DNA of 64,000 bases from positions 620,001 to 684,000 of the forward strand of contig NZ_CP013854.1 of the NCBI RefSeq assembly GCF_001698125.1, in the 5' to 3' direction. The position numbers and the translations under genes were made by a program. The notes under the pieces were generated by a model. The model was not told the DNA's origin, did not search any database, and saw only the letters and a list, made by a program, of their open reading frames with translations. The stretch comes from Pseudonocardia sp. HH130630-07. GTDB lineage: Bacteria > Actinomycetota > Actinomycetes > Mycobacteriales > Pseudonocardiaceae. This document shows, one piece after another, positions 1 to 8,744 of the stretch (positions within the stretch are counted from its first letter, which is position 1; every line of letters begins with the position of its first letter).

Positions 1-639
1 GGACAGCTCGTCGAAGTGCGAGACCACGCCGCCGGTCACGCACATCTTGAGGAAGTCGGCGCCCCGCCGGAACACCTCCCGGGCCGTCCGCCGCACCTCG
101 TCCGGGCCGTCGGCCACCAGCGACAGCGCCGTCAGCCCCGGCACGTGGTGCGACGGCCAGTGGGCGGGGTCCTCCCAGACGGCGCCCAGGTAGCCGTGCC
201 CGCCGGTCTGGGCCAGCGCCGGCCCGCACTGCAGGATCCGGGGGCCGGGGACGCGGCCGTCCGCGACGACCTGCGCCACCCCCCGGTCGAGCCCCCCGGT
301 GTCGCGCACCGTGGTGAACCCGGACTCCAGCGTGCGCCGGCAGTTCTCGAAGACGTCCGCCGCCAGCTCGGCGACCGGGATCCGGTGGGCCATCATCCGG
401 TCCAGGTCGCTGGAGAGCCCGAGATGGACGTGTGCGTCGATCAGGCCCGGGGTCAGGACCAGCCCGGTCAGGTCGAGGACGTCCGCACCGGCCGGTGGCC
501 GGCCGCCGAGCGCGACGATGCGCCCGTCCGCCACGACGACGGAGCGGTCGGCGACCGGATCGGCCCCGGTCCCGTCGACGACGGTGGCCCCGGTGAGCCA
601 GCGGGCCCGCCCGGTGCCGTCGAGCTGGTCCCGGTCCAT
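1..639 (-). CDS. Amidohydrolase family protein (C-terminal part outside window)
   Basis: This is the first 213 codons of a metal-dependent amidohydrolase; the gene runs off the left edge. The start is the ATG at 639. The N-terminus has the usual small beta-sandwich ending in a 'LTPGLIDAHVHLGL' segment, whose HxH pair is the first metal-binding motif of the superfamily. It is followed by 'SGFTTVRDTGG', typical of the imidazolonepropionase/prolidase-like amidohydrolases. The residue Lys in 'FLKMCVTGG' near the edge sits where these enzymes often place a metal-bridging lysine. The gene is divergent from a peptide-type ABC importer, so it may hydrolyse the imported amide, peptide or lactam; that link is inferred from position. 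The exact substrate cannot be called. Confidence 0.85.
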   Translation of the reverse strand, partial: MDRDQLDGTGRARWLTGATVVDGTGADPVADRSVVVADGRIVALGGRPPAGADVLDLTGLVLTPGLIDAHVHLGLSSDLDRMMAHRIPVAELAADVFENCRRTLESGFTTVRDTGGLDRGVAQVVADGRVPGPRILQCGPALAQTGGHGYLGAVWEDPAHWPSHHVPGLTALSLVADGPDEVRRTAREVFRRGADFLKMCVTGGVVSHFDELS

Positions 640-680
640 GCCCCGGACTCTGCGGGCCCGGCGGGCCGGGCCACCAGCGG

Positions 681-738
681 CATCCGTCCAGGCCGGGCCC
701 GGCCGGACACGACATCCGTCGAGTTGCGACATCCGTCC
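681..738. repeat. Direct repeats of CATCCGTC in the divergent promoter region
   Basis: Three copies of CATCCGTC(C/G) begin at 681, 713 and 730, and a weaker copy lies near 762. They sit in the 202-base gap between the amidohydrolase and the ABC importer. The two strongest copies share the 11-mer CGACATCCGTC and are 17 bases apart. That spacing, between two divergent operons, fits a regulator-binding array, but no regulator gene is next to it. Confidence 0.4.
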
Positions 739-841
739 AGCCGGCGTGCCGAGCAGGACGACAGCTGTCCATGGGCCCGCACCGATGTGACCCATGACAC
801 TGATCCCGATCCGCACCACCGGACCGCGACGAGGAGCCAGC

Positions 842-2452
842 ATGCGCAGCAGAAGACGCCGGGTGCCGGCCCTCGTGGCGGCCGTCGTCTGCACCGTGGT
901 CCTCGCCACCGCGTGCACCGGTTCGTCCACGCCGTCCGGGCCCGGGGGTACGGCGGACTCCTTCACCTTCGCGTTGCCGGCCGCGCCGATCTCGCTGGAC
1001 GTCGTCAAGGACTTCGTCGGCAACACCATGCAGGTCGTGGCGCCGGTGACGGAGAAGCTGGAACTGGTGTCCGAGACCGGCGAGGTCTCCCCCGGCCTCG
1101 CGGCGTCGGTCGCCGAACCGGACCCGACGACGCTGGTCTACACCCTGCGCCCGGACGTGCGGTTCTCCGACGGCGCCCCGCTGACCAGTGACGACGTCGT
1201 CTGGAGTCTGAAGCACGCCGCGGACACGGCCGCCGGGGCGCAGACCGCGGGGAACATCACCTGGATCGAGAGCGTGACGGCGACCGGCCCGCTGGAGGTG
1301 ACGGTGCGCACGACGCAGCCGGTACCGAACGCCCGGGGCAGCATCGCCGTCGTCGGGTTCGTCCAGCAGGCCGCGTTCGGCCGCGCGCACCCCGAGGACC
1401 TGGGGACGCCCGCGGCCTCCCCGGTGGGCACGGGGCCCTACCGGATCGCCGCGAACACCCCCGACCGCATCACCCTGGAACGCAACCCGCACTTCCGCGG
1501 CCCCGCGCCCCGGGTCGCGACGATCCACTTCACCTTCATCCCGCAGGACAACTCCGCCCAGCTCGCGATGCGGTCCGGCGCGCTGCAGGGTGCGGTCGCG
1601 TCGAACCTGAAGACCGTCGACCAGTGGCGGGCGATCCCCGGGACGACGCCGTACGAGATGCCGTCGCTCTACACCACGTTCCTGACGATGGACACCACGA
1701 CCGCGCCGCTCGACGACGTCCACGTCCGCCGTGCGATCGCCCACTCCGTCGACCGTGCCGGTGTCCTGTCGGCGGGCTACGGCTCCTACGCGACGCTGCT
1801 GCGCGGCCTGGCCCCGCCGGGCCTGCTGGCGAGCGTCGCGCCGTCCACCGACGCCGTCGACGCGTTCCTCGACGGCCTCCCGCAGTACGACCTGGACCCG
1901 GCCGCGGCACGGGACGAGCTGGCCCGGTCGGCGTACCCGCAGGGGTTCACCCTGGACGTCCCGGTCATCACCGGGAACCCGGCGTCCGAGCTCGTGGTCC
2001 AGAACCTCGCCCGGAACATGGCCGGCCTGGGGGTCACGATCACGCCGCGCCCGGTGACGTCGAGCCAGTGGACGTCGACGGTGTACGCGCACGGCGACGA
2101 CATCGGGATGCAGACCATGGCACTGGTCCCCTCGATCCCGGACCCGTCCAGCGTGCTCGGGGCGGTGACCGGCCGGGAGAACATCCGCCCGCAGGGCTTC
2201 AACCTCGCCAACTGGTCACCGCCCGCGGCCGAGGAGGCCTTCCGGCGGCTGGAGACCTCGACCGACCGGGCGCAGCGGTGGGAGGCGAGCCAGGTACTGC
2301 TCCGCGGCATCGCCGAGGAGGTCCCCTACCTGCCGCTGTTCGGGCTGAACACCGTCGCGGTCCTCGGCGACGGGTTCACCTTCGACCGGCCGCCGGGATT
2401 CTTCGACCTCTACATCAACGGCAGCTGGGTGCACGCCCTGACCGCCGGCTGA
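842..2452 (+). CDS. ABC transporter substrate-binding lipoprotein, family 5 (dipeptide/oligopeptide type)
   Basis: Extracytoplasmic receptor of a peptide-type ABC importer, 536 residues from the ATG at 842. That start has a GAGGAG ribosome site at 831-836. An in-frame ATG at 794 lacks a site and would spoil the signal peptide. The N-terminus is an arginine-rich n-region, a hydrophobic stretch and lipobox LATAC (Cys25), so it is a lipoprotein. The segment 'LVYTLRPDVRFSDGAPLTSDDVVWSLK', read in two parts, is the hallmark of the SBP_bac_5 family. The gene is followed by two permeases and a double ATPase, so this is the first gene of a complete importer. Substrate may be a peptide, opine or other amide; the adjacent amidohydrolase suggests an amide-bonded compound. 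Confidence 0.92.
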   Translation: MRSRRRRVPALVAAVVCTVVLATACTGSSTPSGPGGTADSFTFALPAAPISLDVVKDFVGNTMQVVAPVTEKLELVSETGEVSPGLAASVAEPDPTTLVYTLRPDVRFSDGAPLTSDDVVWSLKHAADTAAGAQTAGNITWIESVTATGPLEVTVRTTQPVPNARGSIAVVGFVQQAAFGRAHPEDLGTPAASPVGTGPYRIAANTPDRITLERNPHFRGPAPRVATIHFTFIPQDNSAQLAMRSGALQGAVASNLKTVDQWRAIPGTTPYEMPSLYTTFLTMDTTTAPLDDVHVRRAIAHSVDRAGVLSAGYGSYATLLRGLAPPGLLASVAPSTDAVDAFLDGLPQYDLDPAAARDELARSAYPQGFTLDVPVITGNPASELVVQNLARNMAGLGVTITPRPVTSSQWTSTVYAHGDDIGMQTMALVPSIPDPSSVLGAVTGRENIRPQGFNLANWSPPAAEEAFRRLETSTDRAQRWEASQVLLRGIAEEVPYLPLFGLNTVAVLGDGFTFDRPPGFFDLYINGSWVHALTAG

Positions 2453-2479
2453 TCCCGCGACGACCTGCTGGGAGGGATC

Positions 2480-3436
2480 GTGCCGATCGCCCTGTTCGTG
2501 CTGAAACGGCTGCTCGGTGCCGTGGTGATCATGTTCGCGGTGAGCCTGCTGGTGTTCACCCTGTTGCTGCTCAGTCCCGGGTCGATGCTCGCGACGCTGA
2601 TCGGCACCCGGCCGTCGACGCCGCAGATGATCGCGGAGCTGACCGCGCGCTACCGCCTCGACGACCCGTTCCCGGTGCGCTACGGCGCCTGGCTGCAGGA
2701 CGTCCTGCAGGGTGACCTGGGCCGGTCGACGCAGTCCGGCGCGGCCGTGGTGAGCGTCATCGGCGACCGGTTGCCGGTGACGCTCGGGCTGGCCGGCTAC
2801 GCGCTGCTGCTCGTGCTGGTGGTCGGCATCCCGGCCGGGATGCTCGCCGGGATCCGCCGGGGCGGGCGGCTCGACCGCGGTGTCTCCGGCCTCGCCGTCG
2901 TCGGGATGAGTGCGCTGGGGTTCGCGGTCGGGATCCTGCTGATCTACCTGTTCGGCGTGCGGTTCGCCCTGTTCCCGGTGTTCGGCGCCGGGAACGACGA
3001 CCTGGTGGACCGGGTCTCGCACCTCACGCTGCCCGCGGTGGCGCTCGGCACCGGGCTGGCGGCCATCGTCGTGCGGCAGACCAGGGCCGCGGTGCTCGAC
3101 GTGATGCGCCAGGACTACATCACCTTCGCCAGGGCCAGGGGCCTGAGCCGGCGCCGGACCCTCGTCCAGTACGCGCTGCGCAACACCGCGCTCCCGGTGG
3201 TCACCGCGGCGGGTCTGCTGCTGATCACCGCGGTCTCCGGCGCGGTGCTGGTCGAGACGGTGTTCTCGCTGCCGGGGCTGGGGAACCTGATGATCCAGTC
3301 GGTGAACGCGAAGGACGTCCCCGTGGTGCAGGGACTGACGCTCGTCGTCGGCGGGTTCGTGGTCCTGGTCAACCTGCTCGTCGACCTCCTGATGCTGCTC
3401 ATCGACCCGCGGACGCGGTCCGCGACGAGAGGGTGA
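2480..3436 (+). CDS. ABC transporter permease, DppB/OppB type
   Basis: First inner-membrane permease of the importer, 318 residues. The GTG start at 2480 follows a GGAGGG site at 2471-2476. The protein shows about six hydrophobic segments. The N-terminal pattern (FVLKRLLGAVVIMFAVSLLV) and the 'ARARGLS' helix that docks onto the ATPase are typical of the DppB subfamily. It lies 27 bases after the binding-protein gene and 3 bases before the second permease, so it belongs to one operon. Confidence 0.9.
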   Translation: MPIALFVLKRLLGAVVIMFAVSLLVFTLLLLSPGSMLATLIGTRPSTPQMIAELTARYRLDDPFPVRYGAWLQDVLQGDLGRSTQSGAAVVSVIGDRLPVTLGLAGYALLLVLVVGIPAGMLAGIRRGGRLDRGVSGLAVVGMSALGFAVGILLIYLFGVRFALFPVFGAGNDDLVDRVSHLTLPAVALGTGLAAIVVRQTRAAVLDVMRQDYITFARARGLSRRRTLVQYALRNTALPVVTAAGLLLITAVSGAVLVETVFSLPGLGNLMIQSVNAKDVPVVQGLTLVVGGFVVLVNLLVDLLMLLIDPRTRSATRG

Positions 3437-3439
3437 CCG

Positions 3440-4288
3440 ATGGCCCAGGCTCTCCCCGCACCGGCGGTACGGCACCGGCGGCTCCCGCCGCTCGCCACGG
3501 CGTGCGCCGCGTTCCTGGCGGTGGTGCTGCTGTGCGCCGTCGCCGGCGAGCTGTTCGTGCCGTTCGACCCGGCCGCCCAGGACCCGCTGCGTGGCGCCGC
3601 CGGTCCGGGTGACGGCCACCTGCTCGGCACCGACGAGCTCGGGCGGGACGTGTTCTCCCAGCTCGTCGTCGGGGCCCGGTGGGCACTGACCGGACCGGTG
3701 GTCGTCGCGCTCGGCTGCGGGCTGATCGGCGGCACGGTCGGGCTGGCGGCCGCCTACTTCGGCGGCTGGACGGACGCGCTGGCCAACCGCTTCGCCGAAC
3801 TGGTCTTCGCGATGCCGGCGCTGCTGGTGGCGATCGTCGTGGTCGGGGTGGTGGGCGGCGGCTACTGGGTGATGGCGGCGGTGCTGCTGGTGCTGTCGGT
3901 GCCATCGGTGATCCGGCTGTGCCGCAGCGCGGCCCTGGTCCAGGTACGGCTGCCCTACGTCGACGCCGCCCGGACCATCGGGCTGTCCCCGGCCCGGACG
4001 ATCGTCCGGCACGTGCTGCCGAACGTCGTCCCGACCCTGGTCGCGACCGTGCTGCTCGACTTCGTGGCCGCACTGATCGGGTTCGCGGCGCTGAGCTTCC
4101 TGGGGATCGGGGTCGCCCCGGGCAGCCCCGACTGGGGACGGCTGCTCGGCGCGGGTCAGCCGTTGATCGCGGTGAACCCGTGGCTGTCCGTCGCACCGGC
4201 GGTCCTGCTGATCCTCACCGCGGCCAGCGCGACGCTGCTGGGTGACTGGGCCCACGAACGTCTCGCCCGCAACGGAGGACACCGGTGA
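3440..4288 (+). CDS. ABC transporter permease, DppC/OppC type
   Basis: Second permease of the peptide-type importer, 282 residues, starting at the ATG at 3440. The 'HLLGTDELGRDVFSQLVVGAR' region (two short blocks) is the DppC signature, and the coupling helix 'DAARTIGLSP' precedes the last membrane segments. Its stop overlaps the ATPase start by four bases (4285-4288, GTGA), which suggests translational coupling. It should pair with the DppB-type protein to form the channel. Confidence 0.9.
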   Translation: MAQALPAPAVRHRRLPPLATACAAFLAVVLLCAVAGELFVPFDPAAQDPLRGAAGPGDGHLLGTDELGRDVFSQLVVGARWALTGPVVVALGCGLIGGTVGLAAAYFGGWTDALANRFAELVFAMPALLVAIVVVGVVGGGYWVMAAVLLVLSVPSVIRLCRSAALVQVRLPYVDAARTIGLSPARTIVRHVLPNVVPTLVATVLLDFVAALIGFAALSFLGIGVAPGSPDWGRLLGAGQPLIAVNPWLSVAPAVLLILTAASATLLGDWAHERLARNGGHR

Positions 4289-6157
4289 ACGGACCCGAGG
4301 TGGCGACGGGCGCGCCGCCGGACGACGCCCCGGGCCCCCGGGCCGGCGGACCGGCGCGGGCCGGCGGGGACACGGTGCTGAGCGCCGAGCACCTCACGGT
4401 GCGGGCCGGGGACCGGGTGCTGGTGCGGGACGTGGCGCTGAGCCTGTCCCGCGGCCGGACCCTCGGGATCGTCGGTGAGTCCGGGAGCGGGAAGTCCCTC
4501 ACCGCGCGGGCGCTGGTGGGGCTGCTGCCGCACGGGCTGTCCGCGACCGGGTCGGTGACCTACGACGGTACGGACCTGCTGACCGCCGGTGAGCAGGCGC
4601 TGCGCGGGATCCGTGGTACCCGGGTCGCGCTGCTCATGCAGGACCCGTTCACCATGCTCAACCCGCTGCAGACCGCGGGCCGCCATCTCGCCGAGTCGCT
4701 GCCCCGGAACCGGCGCCGGGACCGGGCCGAGATCGTCCGCCGGCTCGCCGAGGTCGGCCTCGGCCCGGACGTCGCCGGGAAGCACCCGTTCCAGCTCTCC
4801 GGCGGCATGCGCCAGCGGGTCGCCATCGCCGCGGCACTCGCGAAGGACCCCGAGATCCTCGTCGCGGACGAACCGACGACCGCGCTGGACACCACGACGC
4901 AGGCCGGCATCCTCGCGCTGCTCTCCGAGGTCCAGCGCCGGCGCGGCATGGCCCTGGTGCTGATCACGCACGACCTGCGGGTGGCGTTCTCGGTGTGCGA
5001 CCGGATCCACGTGATGTACGCGGGTTCGGTGGTCGAGCGGGCCCCCGCGCAGCGGATCGCGGCGCGGCCGCGGCACCCGTACTCGGTGGGCCTGCTGCTC
5101 GCCGAACCACCGGCCGGGCACTACGCCGAGCGGCTCGTCTCGATCCCGGGCAGCGTGCCGCGGGCCGACGACGTCGGCGGGACCTGCGCGTTCGCCGAGC
5201 GCTGCGACTGGGCGCAGGACGCCTGCCGGACCGCGGCGCCACCCCTGGTCCCCCTGGAGGACGGGTCGGACGCCGCGTGCGTGCGGCTCCCCGGGATCTC
5301 CGGCGAGCTGGCGCAGGCGGTCGCCGGGCACCGGCACGTCCGTGCGACGCCCCCTCCGGTGCCCGGCGGGGCGCCGCTCGTGACCGTCGAGGGGCTCGGG
5401 AAGACGTTCCGGACGCGGCCGCTGTTCGGCCGGGCCCGGACCACCGTCGCGCTCGACGGGGTGGGGTTCACCATCGCCCGGGGGGGAGTCCCTCGGGCTG
5501 GTCGGCGAGACCGGATCGGGCAAGACCACGATCGCCCGGTCGCTACTGGGCCTGGCCACGCCCGACTCCGGCCGGATCGACCTCGCCGGGATCGACGCGA
5601 GCGATTACCGCCGGCTCTCCCGGGCCGACCGGCGCCGAGTCCGGCGCGTCGTGCAGGTGGTGTTCCAGGACCCGTACTCCTCGCTCAACCCCTCGCTGAC
5701 GGTCGGCGCCACCCTGCGCGAGGCCGCGGAGCAGGCGGGTGGCGGGACCGGGGCCGCGGAGCTGCTGGGCCGGGTCGCGCTCCCGGCGTCCTACGCCGGG
5801 CTGCTGCCCGCCGCCCTGTCCGGCGGCGAACGGCAGCGGGTCGCGATCGCGCGGGCGATCGCGATGCGCCCGGAGCTGCTGATCTGCGACGAGCCGGTGG
5901 CCGCCCTCGACGTGTCGGCGCAGGCCCAGGTGCTGGAGCTGCTGCGCGAGCTGCGGCGCAGCGAGGGGATGAGCATGCTGTTCATCACCCACGACCTGGC
6001 GGTCGTCCGGCAGATGACCGACCGCGTCGTGGTGCTGTACCGCGGACGGGTGGTCGAGACCGGCCGGACGCACGACGTCCTCGGCGCACCCCGGCACGAG
6101 TACACCCGCACGCTGGTCGCCGCCGTCCCGGCCGAACGGCCCGGAGCGCCCGGATGA
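4285..6157 (+). pseudogene. Fused double ATPase (DppD-DppF type) of the ABC importer, broken by a one-base frameshift
   Basis: One protein of about 623 residues would carry two ABC ATPase domains if the frame were restored. Domain 1 has Walker A at about residues 64-71, signature LSGGMRQR at 171-178, Walker B ending ADEPTTALD, and the C-terminal oligopeptide-transporter extension with Cys-rich 'GTCAFAERCDWAQDAC'. Domain 2 continues from 5487 in the next frame with Walker A GETGSGKTT, Q-loop VFQDPYSSLNPS and signature LSGGERQR. The break falls in a run of seven G at 5480-5486; six G would restore one frame through both domains. Downstream of the break the conserved residues are intact, so this is a recent mutation or a base-calling error in a G run. 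If real, domain 1 would end in a long wrong-frame tail (to 6168) and the importer would lack its second ATPase. Confidence 0.85.
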
Positions 6158-6178
6158 CGGGCGGGTAGCGTCCCCGCC

Positions 6179-6829
6179 ATGCGTGCCCCGGACACCGGCG
6201 ACCGGGAGACCTCCGAGCCCGGTCACCACTCCCCCGACCCGACGGGCGGGCCCTGGCCGACCGTGCGGCCGCCGTCCACCCGTGCGGTGCTCGCCGTCCG
6301 GGCCGCCGCCCTGGGCGTGCTCGGCTGGTTCGCCGTGGTCTACACCGTCGCCTCCGACGTGCTGTCCCGCGCACCGCACCTGCTCGGCGGGCTGCTCCTC
6401 GGTGCCGTCCTCTGTGTCACCGGCGCGGTCCTGCTCTGGACGCACGCCGACCGGGTCCCGGCCCGGGTCGAACCGCGCCGCGGGCCCGGGATGGGGCTGG
6501 TCGCCGACCGGGTCGCGGCCCGCAGGCTGCTGCTGTCCGGTGCGACGCCGGACGGCGAGCAGCGCAGGCTGGTCGCCGTCGAGGTGCTCGCGGACGCCAA
6601 GCTCCCGCTGGTCACCGGCGCGATGTTCGGGGTGCTGGGCCCGCTGGTGGTCGCCGTCGCGCACACCAGCGGCCCGCTCGGCCCGCTGACCGCGGCGCTC
6701 ATCGTGCTCCTGCTCGCGGCGCTGGCCTGGCGGACCTGGTCGGCGTACCGGCTGCACCGGGCCGCGGACGGCAGGCACACGGTGCCGCGGTTCGCCGGGT
6801 CCGGGGCACCCTGGCGCCCCTGGCCGTGA
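6179..6829 (+). CDS. Hypothetical membrane protein
   Basis: 216-residue protein that I do not recognise. It has a polar proline-rich N-terminus (about 40 residues), two adjacent hydrophobic segments (about 41-60 and 68-87), an arginine-rich central linker, and a second hydrophobic pair (about 145-165 and 170-188). That predicts four membrane passes with a cytoplasmic loop between the pairs. It begins 22 bases after the ABC ATPase stop and ends next to the convergent TetR gene (6829/6830). It may be cotranscribed with the importer, but nothing in it suggests a transport role. Confidence 0.65.
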   Translation: MRAPDTGDRETSEPGHHSPDPTGGPWPTVRPPSTRAVLAVRAAALGVLGWFAVVYTVASDVLSRAPHLLGGLLLGAVLCVTGAVLLWTHADRVPARVEPRRGPGMGLVADRVAARRLLLSGATPDGEQRRLVAVEVLADAKLPLVTGAMFGVLGPLVVAVAHTSGPLGPLTAALIVLLLAALAWRTWSAYRLHRAADGRHTVPRFAGSGAPWRPWP

Positions 6830-7387
6830 TCAGCAGCCGAGCCCGGCGAGCACGAACGCCAGCTCGGCCTCCATGTCGTCGCGTCCCGCCCGGTCGTGCC
6901 GGGCCGTCGCGTGCCGGTGCCCGATCGCCGCGGCGAGCAGCCGGGCGGCGCCGGGGACCCGGTCCGGCCGGGCCCCGGAGCACCGGAGGACCTCGAGCAC
7001 GGCGTCCTCCAGCTCCGCGGCCCGCTGCTGCAGCGCCCGGCGCACGACCGGATGCGTGTCGGCCTCGCGCCAGAGCAGGTGCGACAGCAACGCCGAGGAG
7101 TCCTGGACCCGGTCCAGCTCGGTGACCAGCGCGCGCAGCCCGGCGCCCGGATCACCGGGGACGGCGACGTCGCGGCCGCGGACCGGGTGCGGGAGCCGCT
7201 CGACCAGAGCCTCCAGCAGGTCCGGCTTGCGGCGGAAGTAGTAGTGCACGAGGCCCTTGGGGACCCCGGCGTGCCCGGCGATCCGGGACGTGGGCGTCGC
7301 GTCGAAACCGTGCTCGGCGAACAGTGCCTCCGCGGCGTCGAGGATCCGGCGCCGGGCCGGGCTGCCGTCCGGGGCTGCGCTGCTCAC
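6830..7387 (-). CDS. TetR/AcrR family transcriptional regulator
   Basis: 185-residue TetR-type repressor. The N-terminal helix-turn-helix covers about residues 12-58: 'ARRRILDAAEALFAEHGFDA', then 'SRIAGHAGVPKGLVHYYFRRK', with the family's usual Tyr-Tyr-Phe turn. The remainder is an all-helical ligand-binding domain that I cannot match to a ligand. It is convergent with the hypothetical membrane protein and lies downstream of the SPW-repeat gene, which has its own terminator hairpin. Its own promoter should lie in 7388-7424. The target is unknown. Confidence 0.88.
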   Translation of the reverse strand: MSSAAPDGSPARRRILDAAEALFAEHGFDATPTSRIAGHAGVPKGLVHYYFRRKPDLLEALVERLPHPVRGRDVAVPGDPGAGLRALVTELDRVQDSSALLSHLLWREADTHPVVRRALQQRAAELEDAVLEVLRCSGARPDRVPGAARLLAAAIGHRHATARHDRAGRDDMEAELAFVLAGLGC

Positions 7388-7424
7388 GCCTCGATCCTCC
7401 CCGCGCCCGGCCGCAGACGCGGGC

Positions 7425-7455
7425 GAGGGCCGCGGCCCGTGCGGCCGCGGCCCTC
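7425..7455 (-). terminator. Terminator hairpin after the SPW-repeat gene
   Basis: Perfect 13-bp arms (7425-7437 and 7443-7455) with a 5-base loop, 20 bases past the SPW gene stop. There is no U tract, which is usual for intrinsic terminators in very GC-rich actinomycetes. Confidence 0.6.
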
Positions 7456-7474
7456 CCCGTGCCGCCGGCGGTGG

Positions 7475-7843
7475 TCAGTGCGCCGCCAGTCCGCGGTGCT
7501 CGGCGGTGGCCGCCGGCAGTGCCGACGCGGCCACGACGACGGCCAGCACCCCAGCGACCCAGGACGTCCACGACGCCCCGGTCAGTGCGCTGTAGCCCAT
7601 CACCCACGGGGCCAGGAACAGCAGCACCCCGAGCACGCCGTGCACCCATTCGCTCGCCACCGACCCCGGTACGCCAAGCGACCAGAGCGACGTGGCGGCG
7701 AGCACCACACCGAGTACGACCATCGTCCACGCGGCGGCGGCGTTCGTCGTCGTCACGAGGGGCGAGAGAGCCGTGAGCACACCGATCACCAGCGCGGCCC
7801 AGTCCTGCCACCGCTGCCACGACCGCTGAGTGGTCCCTGCCAT
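7475..7843 (-). CDS. SPW-repeat membrane protein
   Basis: 122-residue integral membrane protein with four hydrophobic segments arranged as two similar halves. The first half has 'WQDWAALVIGVLTALSPLV' and the second 'WVHGVLGVLLFLAPWVMGY'. The Ser-Pro/Ala-Pro plus Trp pattern in each is the SPW repeat (Pfam SPW family), common in actinobacteria and of unknown function. The start is the ATG at 7843, and a terminator hairpin follows the stop. No neighbour suggests a specific role. Confidence 0.8.
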   Translation of the reverse strand: MAGTTQRSWQRWQDWAALVIGVLTALSPLVTTTNAAAAWTMVVLGVVLAATSLWSLGVPGSVASEWVHGVLGVLLFLAPWVMGYSALTGASWTSWVAGVLAVVVAASALPAATAEHRGLAAH

Positions 7844-7932
7844 CGCGATACACCTTCTTCTCTGTGAGCCCCTGTCGGGATACCTCCGGTCTACGCCTGA
7901 CTGGCCGCCCGGTCAAGATCGGTGACGCGAGC

Positions 7933-7969
7933 GGTCCGGCCGGCCGGGGAGACCCGGGCCGGCCGGACC
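7933..7969 (-). terminator. Terminator hairpin after the first DUF4232 gene
   Basis: Perfect 13-bp arms (7933-7945 and 7957-7969) around an 11-base loop, starting 6 bases past the stop of the DUF4232 gene on the minus strand. Confidence 0.6.
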
Positions 7970-7974
7970 GGGGG

Positions 7975-8664
7975 TCACCCGCTCCCGGGTGCCACCGGAT
8001 CGATGTAGGTCCCCGGGCGGGTGGCCCCGTCCTGACGGGACACCGATCCGCCGGGCCAGGGCAGCGTCTTCGACGCCGTCTCGTCCGGCGGGGTGATGAC
8101 CAGCCGGGCCGGCTTCCAGTCGCCGGGCAGCCAGGTGATCACGGTGTGCGCGGTCCCGCCCGGTTCGAGCCGGACCGCCGCGGACGGCTTCTCCGCACGC
8201 GGCAGCGAGTAGCTCGGGCCGTGCACCGGGTGGTCCGGGCCGCGCAGGTCGGCACCGCCGAAGCCGGTCATCGTGCACGGACGGCCGGAGTTGTTGGTCC
8301 ACACGACCGTGGTGTGCCGTTGCCCGGCCTCGCCGGTGGTGCGGCCGAGCGCGGCGCCGAGACCGGCGTCGGTGCACCGCCCGGGCGCACCGCCACCGCC
8401 ACCACCGCCGTTGCCACCGCCGCCGTCACCTCCGCCGCCGCTGCCACCACCGGCATCGCCACCGCCGTCGCCACCGCCGTCACCGCCGGCATCGCCGCCG
8501 CCGTCGACCGGTGGTGCCGTGGTCGTCGGCGGGGCGGGAGCGGAGGTCGGCGGGGGTGTCGACACCGGACCCGCGGCCGACGGCCACGGGTCACCGCCGC
8601 ACCCGGCGAGCAGCAGGCCCGCCGCGAGGAGCCCGGCCGCGAGCGGGGCACGCACGATGGTCAT
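7975..8664 (-). CDS. DUF4232 lipoprotein with a glycine-rich linker
   Basis: 229-residue secreted lipoprotein, ATG at 8664. The signal peptide ends in lipobox LLAG-Cys22. A Pro/Thr-rich stretch and a long Gly/Asp-rich tract (about residues 50-92) follow, then a DUF4232 domain with 'CTDAGLGAALGR', the 'WTNNSGRPCTMTGFGG' core and two conserved Cys that probably form a disulfide. The C-terminus ends 'DPVAPGSG'. It is a paralogue of the next gene, with the same signal peptide and domain, but only this copy has the Gly/Asp tract. The domain is thought to be extracellular; its function is not known. Confidence 0.85.
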   Translation of the reverse strand: MTIVRAPLAAGLLAAGLLLAGCGGDPWPSAAGPVSTPPPTSAPAPPTTTAPPVDGGGDAGGDGGGDGGGDAGGGSGGGGDGGGGNGGGGGGGAPGRCTDAGLGAALGRTTGEAGQRHTTVVWTNNSGRPCTMTGFGGADLRGPDHPVHGPSYSLPRAEKPSAAVRLEPGGTAHTVITWLPGDWKPARLVITPPDETASKTLPWPGGSVSRQDGATRPGTYIDPVAPGSG

Positions 8665-8701
8665 GCGGCCCACCCTCCCGCCGCTCGCGGGTCCCCGCAG
8701 A

Positions 8702-8738
8702 CCGGGCCGGCACGGATCACACGTCCGGGCCGGCCCGG
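8702..8738 (-). terminator. Terminator hairpin after the second DUF4232 gene
   Basis: Perfect 10-bp arms (8702-8711 and 8729-8738) with a 17-base loop, directly past the stop of the second DUF4232 gene and before the start of the first. Confidence 0.5.
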
Positions 8739-8744
8739 CGGGTG

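Noticed and set aside
2216..4282. 688-codon minus-strand frame opposite the two permease genes
   Set aside because: Its composition is Gln/Arg/His-rich low complexity, while the plus strand encodes clear DppB/DppC permeases with ribosome sites.
8384..8512. Gly/Asp-coding GCC/CAC repeat tract as a mobile or regulatory repeat
   Set aside because: It lies in frame in the DUF4232 lipoprotein as a linker and has no independent structure.
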